Of a stretch of DNA of 6,757 nucleotides, positions 1 to 5,606 are shown in pieces. The stretch covers positions 1 to 6,757 of the forward strand of contig JAJYAH010000389.1 of assembly GCA_021779635.1 (NCBI GenBank). The letters run 5' to 3'. How positions within the stretch are numbered: the stretch's first letter is position 1; each line of letters starts with the position of its first letter. The notes beneath the pieces are model-generated. The model worked only from the letters and a program-made list of their open reading frames with translations, was not told the origin of the DNA and searched no databases. Source of the DNA: Pseudomonadota bacterium. GTDB taxonomy: Bacteria > Pseudomonadota > Alphaproteobacteria > Rhizobiales > Xanthobacteraceae. Position numbers and translations under genes: made by a program.

Positions 1-636
1 GTGATCGAAGGTAGAAAGGTTTTCGCGAACAAAACGAAATACATCAAGATGGGCGCAAGTTCGAATTTCGGAAACATGTTCAGCGTGATTGGGGCGAGCA
101 TCTTCCTGCCGTTCCTGCCGATGGCGCCCATCCAAGTCCTCACCAACAACCTTCTCTACGATTTCTCGCAAACAACGATTCCAACCGATAATGTCGACGA
201 GGAGTACCTGGCGTCACCGCGAAAATGGGATATCGGAAACATATTCAAATTCATGGTGTTTATCGGACCGATCAGCTCAATATTCGACTACGCGACCTAC
301 GGCATGATGCTCTATGTCTTTGATGCCTGGAACAATCCGTCGTTGTTCCAAACCGGATGGTTCGTTGAATCCCTCCTGACTCAAACGCTCATTATCCACA
401 TCATCCGAACGGCGAGAATTCCTTTCATCGAGAGCCATGCAAGTCCTGCGCTTATTGCGACGACGGTGATTATCTGCACGATTGGGATGACGTTGCCCTT
501 CACCTGGGCAGGTTCGGCGTTGGGTTTTGTGCCGCTTCCTTGGCTCTACTGGCCGCTCGTTGCGTCCATGTTGGTAACATACGCTATACTCACTCACCTC
601 GTGAAGGTCTGGTTCATTCGCAGGTGGGGGCTTTGA
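1..636 (+). CDS. mgtA: Magnesium-translocating P-type ATPase, C-terminal part (5' end outside window)
   Basis: The frame is open at base 1, so these 211 codons are the last quarter of a protein that usually has about 850-900 residues. It is an inner-membrane P-type (type IIIB) ATPase that imports Mg2+ at the cost of ATP. The visible part begins in the hinge after the phosphorylation domain (GRKVFANKTKYIKMG, residues 4-18). The membrane block follows: helices near 26-56, 84-107, 121-135, 150-168 and 182-206. SNFGNMFS (21-28), LLYDFSQ (51-57) and DNVDEEYL (63-70) are typical of MgtA/MgtB. The DKTGT phosphorylation site and nucleotide domain lie upstream and cannot be checked. The stop at 634-636 is 32 bases before the next start, which suggests co-transcription. 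Family assignment is secure; mgtA versus mgtB cannot be decided from this end. Confidence 0.93.
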   Translation: MIEGRKVFANKTKYIKMGASSNFGNMFSVIGASIFLPFLPMAPIQVLTNNLLYDFSQTTIPTDNVDEEYLASPRKWDIGNIFKFMVFIGPISSIFDYATYGMMLYVFDAWNNPSLFQTGWFVESLLTQTLIIHIIRTARIPFIESHASPALIATTVIICTIGMTLPFTWAGSALGFVPLPWLYWPLVASMLVTYAILTHLVKVWFIRRWGL

Positions 637-668
637 GAAGCGCTGATCTGGAGACATCGCGAGGGACC

Positions 669-1064
669 ATGCTTGGAAGCGGTCACCAGTCCGCCGCTAC
701 GTTGAGGCGCTTGGCCTTTCGATTAGCGGTGGTGCTGGTCCTCTCTTTTCTTTGGCCAGGTGACTCGCCAGCGCGAGCGGCCGGCGTTCTCTGTTTCCTT
801 TTTGGGGCGGTTATCTTGTGGACAGCACACGCTTGGAGTGAGCGCCTCGCGGGTTCCGGACTTAATCGTTGGCACGAAGGCGCCTTTTTTTGGTTCTGGG
901 TTTTGCTTTTCTTTTGGTTCGGACGCGAGATGGCGAGCGACCGCCACTCAAGCATCGAAGATTTTTCGGGCATTCAATTGGCGGAAGCCCAATGGTACAG
1001 CAATGGTGACCTAGCCAGCCAGAATGCTGGCGCCTGGATCAAGCCAGGCTGCAGCAACGTTTGA
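669..1064 (+). CDS. Small integral membrane protein, function unknown
   Basis: A 131-residue protein that I do not recognise. It has a basic N-terminus and three hydrophobic segments, at about residues 17-30, 37-56 and 70-86. The last is very rich in Trp and Phe (FFWFWVLLFFWF). The C-terminal 45 residues are polar and probably outside the membrane. The ATG at 669 is chosen because it puts the basic stretch before the first helix. GAGGG at 661-665 is only 3 bases away, and GGAGA at 650-654 is rather far, so the start is uncertain. The frame stays open upstream to 540, overlapping the ATPase gene. Its position between an Mg2+ ATPase and a universal stress protein gene suggests a role in the same stress or ion response, but nothing in the sequence shows it. 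Confidence 0.55.
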   Translation: MLGSGHQSAATLRRLAFRLAVVLVLSFLWPGDSPARAAGVLCFLFGAVILWTAHAWSERLAGSGLNRWHEGAFFWFWVLLFFWFGREMASDRHSSIEDFSGIQLAEAQWYSNGDLASQNAGAWIKPGCSNV

Positions 1065-1192
1065 CCGGCAGGCCAACGATTGCTACCGACGGTTATGTTC
1101 CTCGGCCCGAAATCGTTGATTTGTCGCGAGCCGTTGGGGTCGATAAGGGCTATCGATGATTGGAACCGACAGTGTGTCCAGGAGGCGACCAC

Positions 1193-1197
1193 AGGAG
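1193..1197 (+). promoter_or_regulatory. Ribosome binding site deciding the start of the usp gene
   Basis: AGGAG lies 7 bases before the ATG at 1205. This favours 1205 over an in-frame upstream start at 1160, which would add 15 residues in front of the normal UspA N-terminus (MFRDLLVHVDGS). Confidence 0.7.
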
Positions 1198-1204
1198 TTT
1201 GAAC

Positions 1205-2029
1205 ATGTTCCGCGACTTGCTGGTCCACGTGGATGGTAGTGAGGCCGGTCGGCGAAGGTTGCAATTTGCTGTCGATCTCGCACAGCGCACAGGCGCTCGG
1301 CTGAGTGGATTGCATGTGGTACCACCGCCGGACGTGCCCCCCTTGTACAAGCCAAGCCAATTGGACGAGGCCGTCGCCAATATGTCCTTGAGACTGGCCT
1401 TCAATGCGCGCGTCGCAAAAGAGGCCTTTAGCGAAGAGGTGGCTGAGCGGTTAGCCGATACGACGTGGCGCGAGGCGAACGGCGATATCGCGTCTGGAAT
1501 CATCGATAGCTCTCGCTACGCTGATCTGGTCATTCTCGGGCAGTACGAATGGCAAGGTCCGCGCGTGTCCCATCCGTTGCCGATCGCTCACTCTGTCGTG
1601 CTGGGTTGTGGTCGTCCGGTGCTTGTGGTGCCGGGATTCTTTGAACCAAATTCGCTCGCCCGAGCCGCGATCGCATGGGATGGCAGCCGCGAGGCCGTCA
1701 GGGCGGTCCATGACGCGCTCCCGTTGCTGGCCCTGTCACAGTCGGTTGAGATTGTGACAATAACTCCTCCGTCAGCGATTGAGAGCGAGAGCGACTCAAA
1801 GCGCATATCATCTCACCTCGCCAATCACGGGATCAAGTTAGAAGCAGGCGCGATCCATATCATGGCGAAAAATGAACCAGAAGCCCTACGAAAACAGATC
1901 GAGAAAGCTGACTATGATCTCTTGATTATGGGAGGCTATTCGCACCCTATTTGGCTGGAATTCATCTTCGGCGGGACAACCGAATCGGCGCTGCGGTCAT
2001 CTAAAATTCCTGTTCTGCTTTCCCACTAA
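1205..2029 (+). CDS. Universal stress protein with two UspA domains
   Basis: A soluble cytoplasmic protein of 274 residues, the usual length for tandem UspA proteins. Domain 1 covers about 1-140: the first strand is FRDLLVHVDGS, and it ends with DLVILGQYEW and a PVLVVPG strand. Domain 2 covers about 150-274: it starts at ARAAIAWDGSREAVRA and ends with LLIMGGYSHPIWLEFIFGG followed by IPVLLSH. The last motif corresponds to the nucleotide-binding loop of the family. Its second glycine is Ser here (GGYS), though the later GG is kept, so ATP binding by domain 2 is plausible but not certain. Domain 1 has no such loop. Such proteins accompany starvation, hypoxia or ion stress and in rhizobia often sit in FixK/FNR-controlled regions. 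I saw no FixK box directly upstream; the gene probably follows the ATPase and the membrane protein in one transcript. Confidence 0.93.
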   Translation: MFRDLLVHVDGSEAGRRRLQFAVDLAQRTGARLSGLHVVPPPDVPPLYKPSQLDEAVANMSLRLAFNARVAKEAFSEEVAERLADTTWREANGDIASGIIDSSRYADLVILGQYEWQGPRVSHPLPIAHSVVLGCGRPVLVVPGFFEPNSLARAAIAWDGSREAVRAVHDALPLLALSQSVEIVTITPPSAIESESDSKRISSHLANHGIKLEAGAIHIMAKNEPEALRKQIEKADYDLLIMGGYSHPIWLEFIFGGTTESALRSSKIPVLLSH

Positions 2030-2040
2030 AGCGTCGTGGG
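2022..2040 (+). terminator. Possible weak hairpin overlapping the usp stop codon
   Basis: CCCAC at 2022-2026 can pair with GTGGG at 2036-2040, with a 9-base loop that holds the TAA stop. No T-run follows, so this is at best a weak terminator or a pause site. Confidence 0.2.
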
Positions 2041-2046
2041 ATTATC

Positions 2047-2319
2047 TCAGAGAAGCGGCCTGATATCTCGGCGCAATAGCTTCGGGTCGTCGAAAACGTT
2101 GGCCCTCGTTGGCATCTGGCCATCGGATCTAACCGCAGCGCCGCGATAATGGTTGAGCCAAAAAATGTCGGCAATCGCCTGATGGCGCCCGGCGCTTGTA
2201 CAGAGGATCGAAAGGGCTTCGCTAAGGATCCCGCGCTGGCTCGGTAGCGTTTTGTGGACTTCCTGGCGGTTCAGGTGAAGGGTTTCGTCGCGGATTTCGG
2301 ACAAAGATGGATCGTGCAC
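2047..2319 (-). CDS. Hypothetical protein, possibly a remnant
   Basis: A minus-strand frame of 90 codons with a GTG start at 2319. The frame remains open upstream to a TGA at 2368-2370 without an ATG, and no ribosome binding site precedes the GTG. The protein is soluble and mixed in charge, with segments such as RQEVHKTLPSQRG and QAIADIFWLNHYRG. I do not recognise a family. Codon use with many C/G third positions looks coding rather than random, and no plus-strand frame competes strongly. It is either a small hypothetical gene or the tail of a gene that lost its 5' end. It is convergent with usp, 17 bases from that stop. Confidence 0.3.
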   Translation of the reverse strand: MHDPSLSEIRDETLHLNRQEVHKTLPSQRGILSEALSILCTSAGRHQAIADIFWLNHYRGAAVRSDGQMPTRANVFDDPKLLRRDIRPLL

Positions 2320-2590
2320 GACCGAACGAGCCAGGTTCAGCGGAACATTGGGTCGAGTGGAATCACGTCAGCGGCGTCCCTATGTCGCCGTTATAGCCAA
2401 TAGATGCAGTAGCTGCCGCATTGGCGGCCCAAGGCCGTCACGCAGGGTGGCGATCGGCGCGTCCGCTGACCGCGCGAATTTCAGCCATCGACAAGCGGGA
2501 GCGGCGACGCGAAACCCGCTTGGTCAGGCTGTCTCGCGCTCCTGGTTGCCTAGCCGCGGCTATGCCCGTGTCCTCGTCAGGCGAACCGCA
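2320..2590. other. Stretch without a supported gene
   Basis: Open frames exist on both strands (83 codons plus, 62 codons minus), but none has a ribosome binding site, a recognisable motif or plausible composition. They are Arg/Ser-rich in the way shadow frames of GC-rich DNA are. The minus-strand frame holds a short SPDED..IA string vaguely like the end of acetate kinase, which is too little to call. It may be decayed coding DNA. Confidence 0.4.
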
Positions 2591-2604
2591 TTGATTTAGA
2601 TCAG
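2591..2604 (+). promoter_or_regulatory. FixK/FNR-type box upstream of the VIT gene
   Basis: TTGAT-TTAG-ATCAG matches the FixK/FNR consensus TTGAT-N4-ATCAA at 9 of 10 fixed positions. Its centre is 91 bases before the ATG at 2689. A class II arrangement (centre at -41.5) would put the transcript start near 2639 and a -10 element near 2627-2632 (GATATT, a poor to fair match). FixK and FNR are Crp-family regulators that activate genes at low oxygen. The site predicts microoxic induction of the transporter. Confidence 0.6.
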
Positions 2605-2675
2605 CCTGCTGGGACTCTTTGACCAAGATATTTCAGAAACGCGCAGCGTCGTCTGATATGCTTTATCGAAGTTTT

Positions 2676-2680
2676 TGGAG
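2676..2680 (+). promoter_or_regulatory. Ribosome binding site of the VIT gene
   Basis: TGGAG, 8 bases before the ATG at 2689, fixes the start of the VIT-family gene in an otherwise AT-rich leader. Confidence 0.6.
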
Positions 2681-2688
2681 TTACTAAT

Positions 2689-3384
2689 ATGCATCCACTT
2701 CATCGTGAAGCGCACCTGATTGAGCGTATCGGCTGGCTGCGCGCCGCTGTGCTTGGCGCAAACGACGGCATCATCTCGACGTCCAGCCTCGTCGTCGGTG
2801 TCGCTGCGGCATCGACTTCACCGAATGAGGTCATTGTAGCAGGAGTGGCCGGTCTGGTGGCCGGTGCTACCGCAATGGCCGCAGGCGAGTATGTCTCCGT
2901 GAGTTCGCAGGCCGATACCGAGGCCGCGGATCTCGCAAAGGAACGGCGCGAGCTTGCGGAACAGCCTGATGCGGAGCTTCATGAACTGACGAATATCTAC
3001 GTCGGGCGGGGGCTCGACCTCTCGCTGGCTCGGCAGGTCGCCGAAGCACTGACGGCGAAAGATGTCTTTGCTGCGCACGCTCGGGACGAATTGGGCTTGT
3101 CGGCACATGTCGTAGCACGCCCCATTCAAGCGGCGTTAACGTCGGCAGTTACCTTCGCATGCGGTGCTGCCATCCCCTTCCTAATCGCCATAGCTTCGCC
3201 GTTAGCCCGAATACCATGGGCTGTGTCGGCGGGCTCACTCGTCGCGCTGGCCATCCTGGGTGCTGCTGGGGCGCAGACCGGTGGAGCGGGGATATTGAGG
3301 CCGACGTTGCGCGTTACCTTCTGGGGAGCGATCGCGATGGGAACTACCGCCGCGATCGGCCGGCTTGTGGGGCGCGCCCTCTAG
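2689..3384 (+). CDS. VIT1/CCC1-family transporter (Fe2+/Mn2+)
   Basis: A complete 231-residue inner-membrane protein of the VIT/CCC1 superfamily, whose members move Fe2+ or Mn2+ out of the cytoplasm. Five membrane segments are visible at about 24-44, 48-70, 147-169, 177-196 and 209-228. The first carries the signature ANDGIISTSSLVVGV. The second carries GATAMAAGEYVSVSSQ (59-74), the region of the metal pathway. Between segments 2 and 3 lies the cytoplasmic metal-binding domain (about 75-145), rich in Glu and Asp, as in EAADLAKERRELAEQ. Length and order match bacterial VIT proteins, so the gene looks intact. It follows a FixK/FNR box, so expression probably rises when oxygen falls, when ferrous iron becomes abundant. 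Substrate choice between iron and manganese cannot be read from the sequence. Confidence 0.93.
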   Translation: MHPLHREAHLIERIGWLRAAVLGANDGIISTSSLVVGVAAASTSPNEVIVAGVAGLVAGATAMAAGEYVSVSSQADTEAADLAKERRELAEQPDAELHELTNIYVGRGLDLSLARQVAEALTAKDVFAAHARDELGLSAHVVARPIQAALTSAVTFACGAAIPFLIAIASPLARIPWAVSAGSLVALAILGAAGAQTGGAGILRPTLRVTFWGAIAMGTTAAIGRLVGRAL

Positions 3385-3457
3385 GCGAACGCCAAGACTG
3401 TCAAATAGGGTCAACCGGTGCGAGGTGCTCCGGAAACCCGACATTCTTGCTCAAATC

Positions 3458-3472
3458 CCGGGATTTTCCCGG
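3458..3472. terminator. Short hairpin between convergent genes
   Basis: CCGGGA (3458-3463), loop TTT, TCCCGG (3467-3472) forms a 6-bp stem between the VIT stop (3384) and the stop of the minus-strand small gene (3474). It could end transcription from both sides. There is no proper T-run on either strand (only GATTT on the minus side), so it is weak evidence. Confidence 0.3.
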
Positions 3473-3473
3473 A

Positions 3474-3641
3474 TCAGGCCGTCTTGTTGACAGCCAGTCC
3501 GGTGCCCGGCGCGGGCGTTGGCTGTGCCTTGGGGGCGTCGCCCGCGTCACCGTCGCCATCGTTGGGCCGGTCGACCTTGGGCTGGCTTGCTTGTAGAAGT
3601 TGTGGCGCGGCACTTGCTCCGCCAATTCCTGAAACGCTCAT
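3474..3641 (-). CDS. Small acidic, Pro/Ala/Gly-rich protein of 55 residues
   Basis: A short minus-strand gene with an ATG at 3641-3639 and a TGA at 3476-3474. GGGAG at 3653-3649 lies 7 bases before the ATG, which is good spacing. The N-terminus is MSVSGIGGASAAP. A central DGDGDAGDAP (28-37) resembles a short acidic, possibly cation-binding loop, and the protein ends PGTGLAVNKTA. There is no membrane segment or signal peptide, and it is probably disordered. I do not recognise a named family; small DGDGD-containing proteins of this shape occur in Bradyrhizobium-like genomes, from memory only. Two longer overlapping frames (plus 3418-3678, minus 3401-3625) lack comparable start signals and look like shadows. 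Confidence 0.6.
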   Translation of the reverse strand: MSVSGIGGASAAPQLLQASQPKVDRPNDGDGDAGDAPKAQPTPAPGTGLAVNKTA

Positions 3642-3664
3642 GTCTGATCTCCCGGATTCCTCGA

Positions 3665-3693
3665 ATTCATCGAACTAGACCCGGGGATGACAA
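3665..3693 (-). promoter_or_regulatory. Candidate promoter for the 55-residue protein gene
   Basis: On the minus strand TTGTCA (3693-3688; 5 of 6 to the -35 consensus) is followed after 17 bases by ATGAAT (3670-3665; 3 of 6 to the -10). The transcript would start near 3658 and just include the ribosome binding site. The -35 overlaps a perfect 10-base palindrome GACAATTGTC (3689-3698), a possible operator. Confidence 0.3.
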
Positions 3694-3698
3694 TTGTC

Positions 3699-3982
3699 CG
3701 TTAAGATTTGACAGCCATGAGGTCGCATCGGGTGCAGTCGAAAAAGCGGCGGATGCCAGAGCCGGTGGTCAATTTTGGCCCCCGCCGTCTATCAGCATCA
3801 AACTTGCTCTGCTTGAATCCCGGGACTGATCATGGTCGCCTTCGCCGCATGGGCCGGGGCGCTTTACATTTGATCGCCGGTCGAAGGAGTCCTACGCCGA
3901 TGCGGCGCCTCGCGTCTGGAACCGGCACCGCCTTCAATCCTGGCGCAGGCCTTGGGCTATGCATTCCGGTCCAAGATCGTGA
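3699..3982. other. Stretch without a supported gene
   Basis: Several frames are open (for example plus 3708-3986 and minus 3830-4186), but they show no ribosome binding sites, motifs or membrane segments and are Arg/Pro-rich like shadow frames. TTGACA at 3708-3713 is a perfect -35 hexamer without a -10 partner. The stretch may be decayed DNA. Confidence 0.4.
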
Positions 3983-3996
3983 TTGATTTGGGTCAA
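3983..3996 (+). promoter_or_regulatory. FixK/FNR-type box upstream of the cytochrome b561 gene
   Basis: TTGAT-TTGG-GTCAA matches the FixK/FNR consensus at 9 of 10 fixed positions. The spacer is like those of rhizobial FixK sites, from memory. The centre is 61 bases before the ATG at 4051, so a class II start would fall near 4031 and leave a 20-base leader with GAGG at 4040-4043. Position and match make it a credible low-oxygen activator site, now in front of a broken gene. Confidence 0.65.
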
Positions 3997-4050
3997 CGAC
4001 GATTGATCGCCGAAGCTTATGGGTAATTTGTCCCCCAACGAGGCTGTCAC

Positions 4051-4547
4051 ATGAAGGATTACAGAGCCGAATTGCCCGTGCGGTCGGATATGATCTGGGA
4101 TTTGTTGATACGGCTATCGGGCGTCGCATTGTTTGTCCCTGCTCGTGGTCGCCTATTCCACGGGTGAGGAATTTCCGCATACCCACATGATGATCGGCTA
4201 TGCGATGGCCGCCTTGGTCGCCGCTGGCATTTTTTGGGCGGTCGTCAAGCCGAACGGCGCCCGGTTTCGCCTAACTGACTACAGCCCACGCGGCATTAGG
4301 ATGCAATTTCAAATAGCCGATGGCGTTCCCAAAATGGCTGGTATCGGTGTTTTTGATTCTGACTGCCTTGCCTATGTGCGCCCTGATCCTGATGTTCCTC
4401 ACCCATACACTGTGGGGCACAACCTGGATTGATGAAATGCACGAGGTCGTCGCCTATTTCGCGGTCGGATTGATCGTCTTCTATATTGCGATGGTGGGCA
4501 TCGCCAGCAGCAGATACATCGAAGATCGTCTACGGAGAAAGCTCTAG
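4051..4547 (+). pseudogene. Cytochrome b561 family protein, frame broken twice
   Basis: A four-helix di-heme cytochrome of the b561/Ni-Fe hydrogenase B-subunit type, which passes electrons between quinones and a partner enzyme in the inner membrane. ATG 4051 has GAGG 7 bases upstream. The coding sense moves through three frames. Frame 1 begins MKDYRAELPVRSDMIWDLLIRLS. A second frame from about 4121 reads SHCLSLLVVAYSTGEE, then HTHMMIGYAMAALVAAG. A third from about 4335 reads WLVSVFLILTALPMCALILM and ends with DEMHEVVAYFAVGLIVF and RRKL. One extra G in GGG (4119-4121) and one extra A in AAAA (4331-4334) would explain both shifts. Removing them gives about 165 residues, near family length. Candidate heme histidines remain (codon 4127-4129 in SHC; H of HMMIGY; H of MHE), although the usual HW of helix 1 is HC. 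Either a young pseudogene or sequence errors. Confidence 0.75.
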
Positions 4548-4662
4548 GGAAGCAAGCCTCCGTACTGACCCTACGTGCGGCCTTTGCAGTTACTCTGCAG
4601 GTAACCGCGGGAGCCTTTACAGCACCCACATCCATGGCACCGCCTCAAAGACGATCTAATCA

Positions 4663-5000
4663 TCATCTGGACGATCTTGACCACGTCTCGTTGCCGCAGA
4701 GCGCGCCGACGCACCCTTGGACGTTGAGCTTGGTCGACTCTACGAGCGTGACATTGCTGGGGTAAGACTTTCCGTCGTCAGCATTGTATATGCGTCCCGA
4801 CCATTTGCGTGGGCCTTGCGATCTCATCCCGCTGAATAGTTGCAGCCCGATAATCGGTCGTTTCGCCAATCGGGGATTGGTGTTTTTGTCATCGACCTGG
4901 GGCTTGTCGGTCGCGCCATCAATTGGCGATTTCAGCCATACAACTTTTCCGCAGAGCGCAGCACCGCAATGACTTACCGCAACTTTCGCGTCTCCAGCCT
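4663..5000 (-). pseudogene. DUF2147 family protein, 5' end missing
   Basis: Reading the minus strand from about 4995 to the TGA at 4665-4663 gives a DUF2147 domain, a small secreted protein family of unknown function. The order is the normal one: GDAKVAV, then CGAALCGKVVWLK, then KRPIIGLQLFSGM, WSGRIYNADDGKSY, NVTLVE, and finally LNVQGCVGALCGNETWSR. The frame is open back to a TGA at 5052-5050, but there is no ATG, GTG or TTG before the conserved region, and the signal peptide and the GxW start of the domain are absent. A TTG at 4869 would start inside the domain and give only 68 residues. The gene therefore lost its first 30 or so codons; plus-strand coding DNA begins at about that point. 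Confidence 0.75.
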
Positions 5001-5004
5001 GTGC

Positions 5005-5490
5005 AGATTGAAGGTGTACGAACTGAACTCCAAAAAAGTGAAGAGCGGTTCAAGAGCGATTTGCGCGAGAGGGAAGCGGCCCCGATTTCCGCCATGCTAC
5101 ACGCTGTCATCAGTGCGTCTGCTCAGATGGACATGATCGTTGCTGCCGGACGGGAGAAGCTATTTGATCCAGAATTAGAGATGTTTGAGGCAGTTATAAA
5201 ATAGCCCGCATAGTGGCGAAAAGTCGTCATGCCGTGGCACATCATGTGTGGGCTTACACTAACGAACTTCCAGACGCGTTGCTGTTAGTAGAACCCGAAG
5301 CCTATAGCGAAATTTTCGTGAATCTTCAGAAGGCTCGCGAACAACAACCCACCGGATGGATCATGATTCACCCGGATCGAAGTCGCACCATGGTCTATCG
5401 GGATGGAGATTTCCGCCAGACCATAGAAAACCTAAGAGCGGTCGCGAAGTGCACAACTTTCCTAATCAACTATCTTGATGCAGCCTCGCT
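5005..5490 (+). pseudogene. HEPN-like protein fragment, split by a one-base shift
   Basis: Two adjacent plus-strand frames appear to be one gene. The first ends ...EKLFDPELEMFEAVIK at a TAG (5202-5204). The second, open from 5189, continues IARIVAKSRHAVAHHVWAY, then NELPDALLLVEPEAY and SRTMVYRDGDFRQTIENL. One additional A in the AAAA run at 5198-5201 joins them. RHAVAH gives R-x4-H (R 5225-5227, H 5240-5242), the form of the HEPN ribonuclease motif, and the AHHVWAY context resembles uncharacterised proteobacterial proteins with HEPN-like folds, from memory. A GTG at 5213 lacks a ribosome binding site, so a separate 109-residue gene is unlikely. No start codon is seen at the left edge. The last codons to the stop at 5542 run antisense to the phage-like fragment at 5462-5581, so the true 3' end is probably lost near 5490. 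Confidence 0.5.
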
Positions 5491-5581
5491 CGTCGGCTGG
5501 TTCAATGGCGCGCTGGCTAAGGTGTCGGCGCTTCTCTTCTAGCGCGGCGATAACGGTGGTGGCCTTTTCGATGTCAGTCAT
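5462..5581 (-). pseudogene. Phage-associated coiled-coil protein, N-terminal 39 codons
   Basis: ATG at 5581-5579 with AAGGA at 5593-5589, spaced 7 bases, is a convincing start that sits 25 bases after the preceding minus-strand stop (5607). The protein begins MTDIEKATTVIAALEEKRRH and continues LSQRAIEPADERG, a heptad-like helix. It is reminiscent of roughly 90-residue coiled-coil proteins in rhizobial phage-like regions, which continue past the ADER segment. Here the similarity ends and a TAG follows at 5464-5462 after the unrelated CIKIVD. The fragment was probably cut near 5490 by the rearrangement that brought in the HEPN-like fragment. The family link is from memory. Confidence 0.5.
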
Positions 5582-5606
5582 GGGTGAATCCTTTTCGGTT
5601 GTCTTG

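Noticed and set aside
1116..1129. TTGAT half-site before the usp gene
   Set aside because: The second half (CGCGA) does not match ATCAA, so it is not a credible FixK/FNR box.
2438..2626. Minus-strand frame with SPDED..IA, vaguely like the C-terminus of acetate kinase
   Set aside because: Only a handful of residues agree, the text before and after does not fit the enzyme, and there is no start signal.
3418..3678. Plus-strand frame of 86 codons opposite the small DGDGD gene
   Set aside because: No ribosome binding site before its GTG, composition of a shadow frame; the minus-strand gene has much better start signals.
3708..3713. Perfect TTGACA -35 hexamer on the plus strand
   Set aside because: No -10-like hexamer at 16-18 bases and no supported gene downstream in reach.
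3760..3800. GGTCAATTTTGG-like string resembling an end of an IS21-type element
   Set aside because: No inverted partner, no transposase remnants and only a short similarity from memory.
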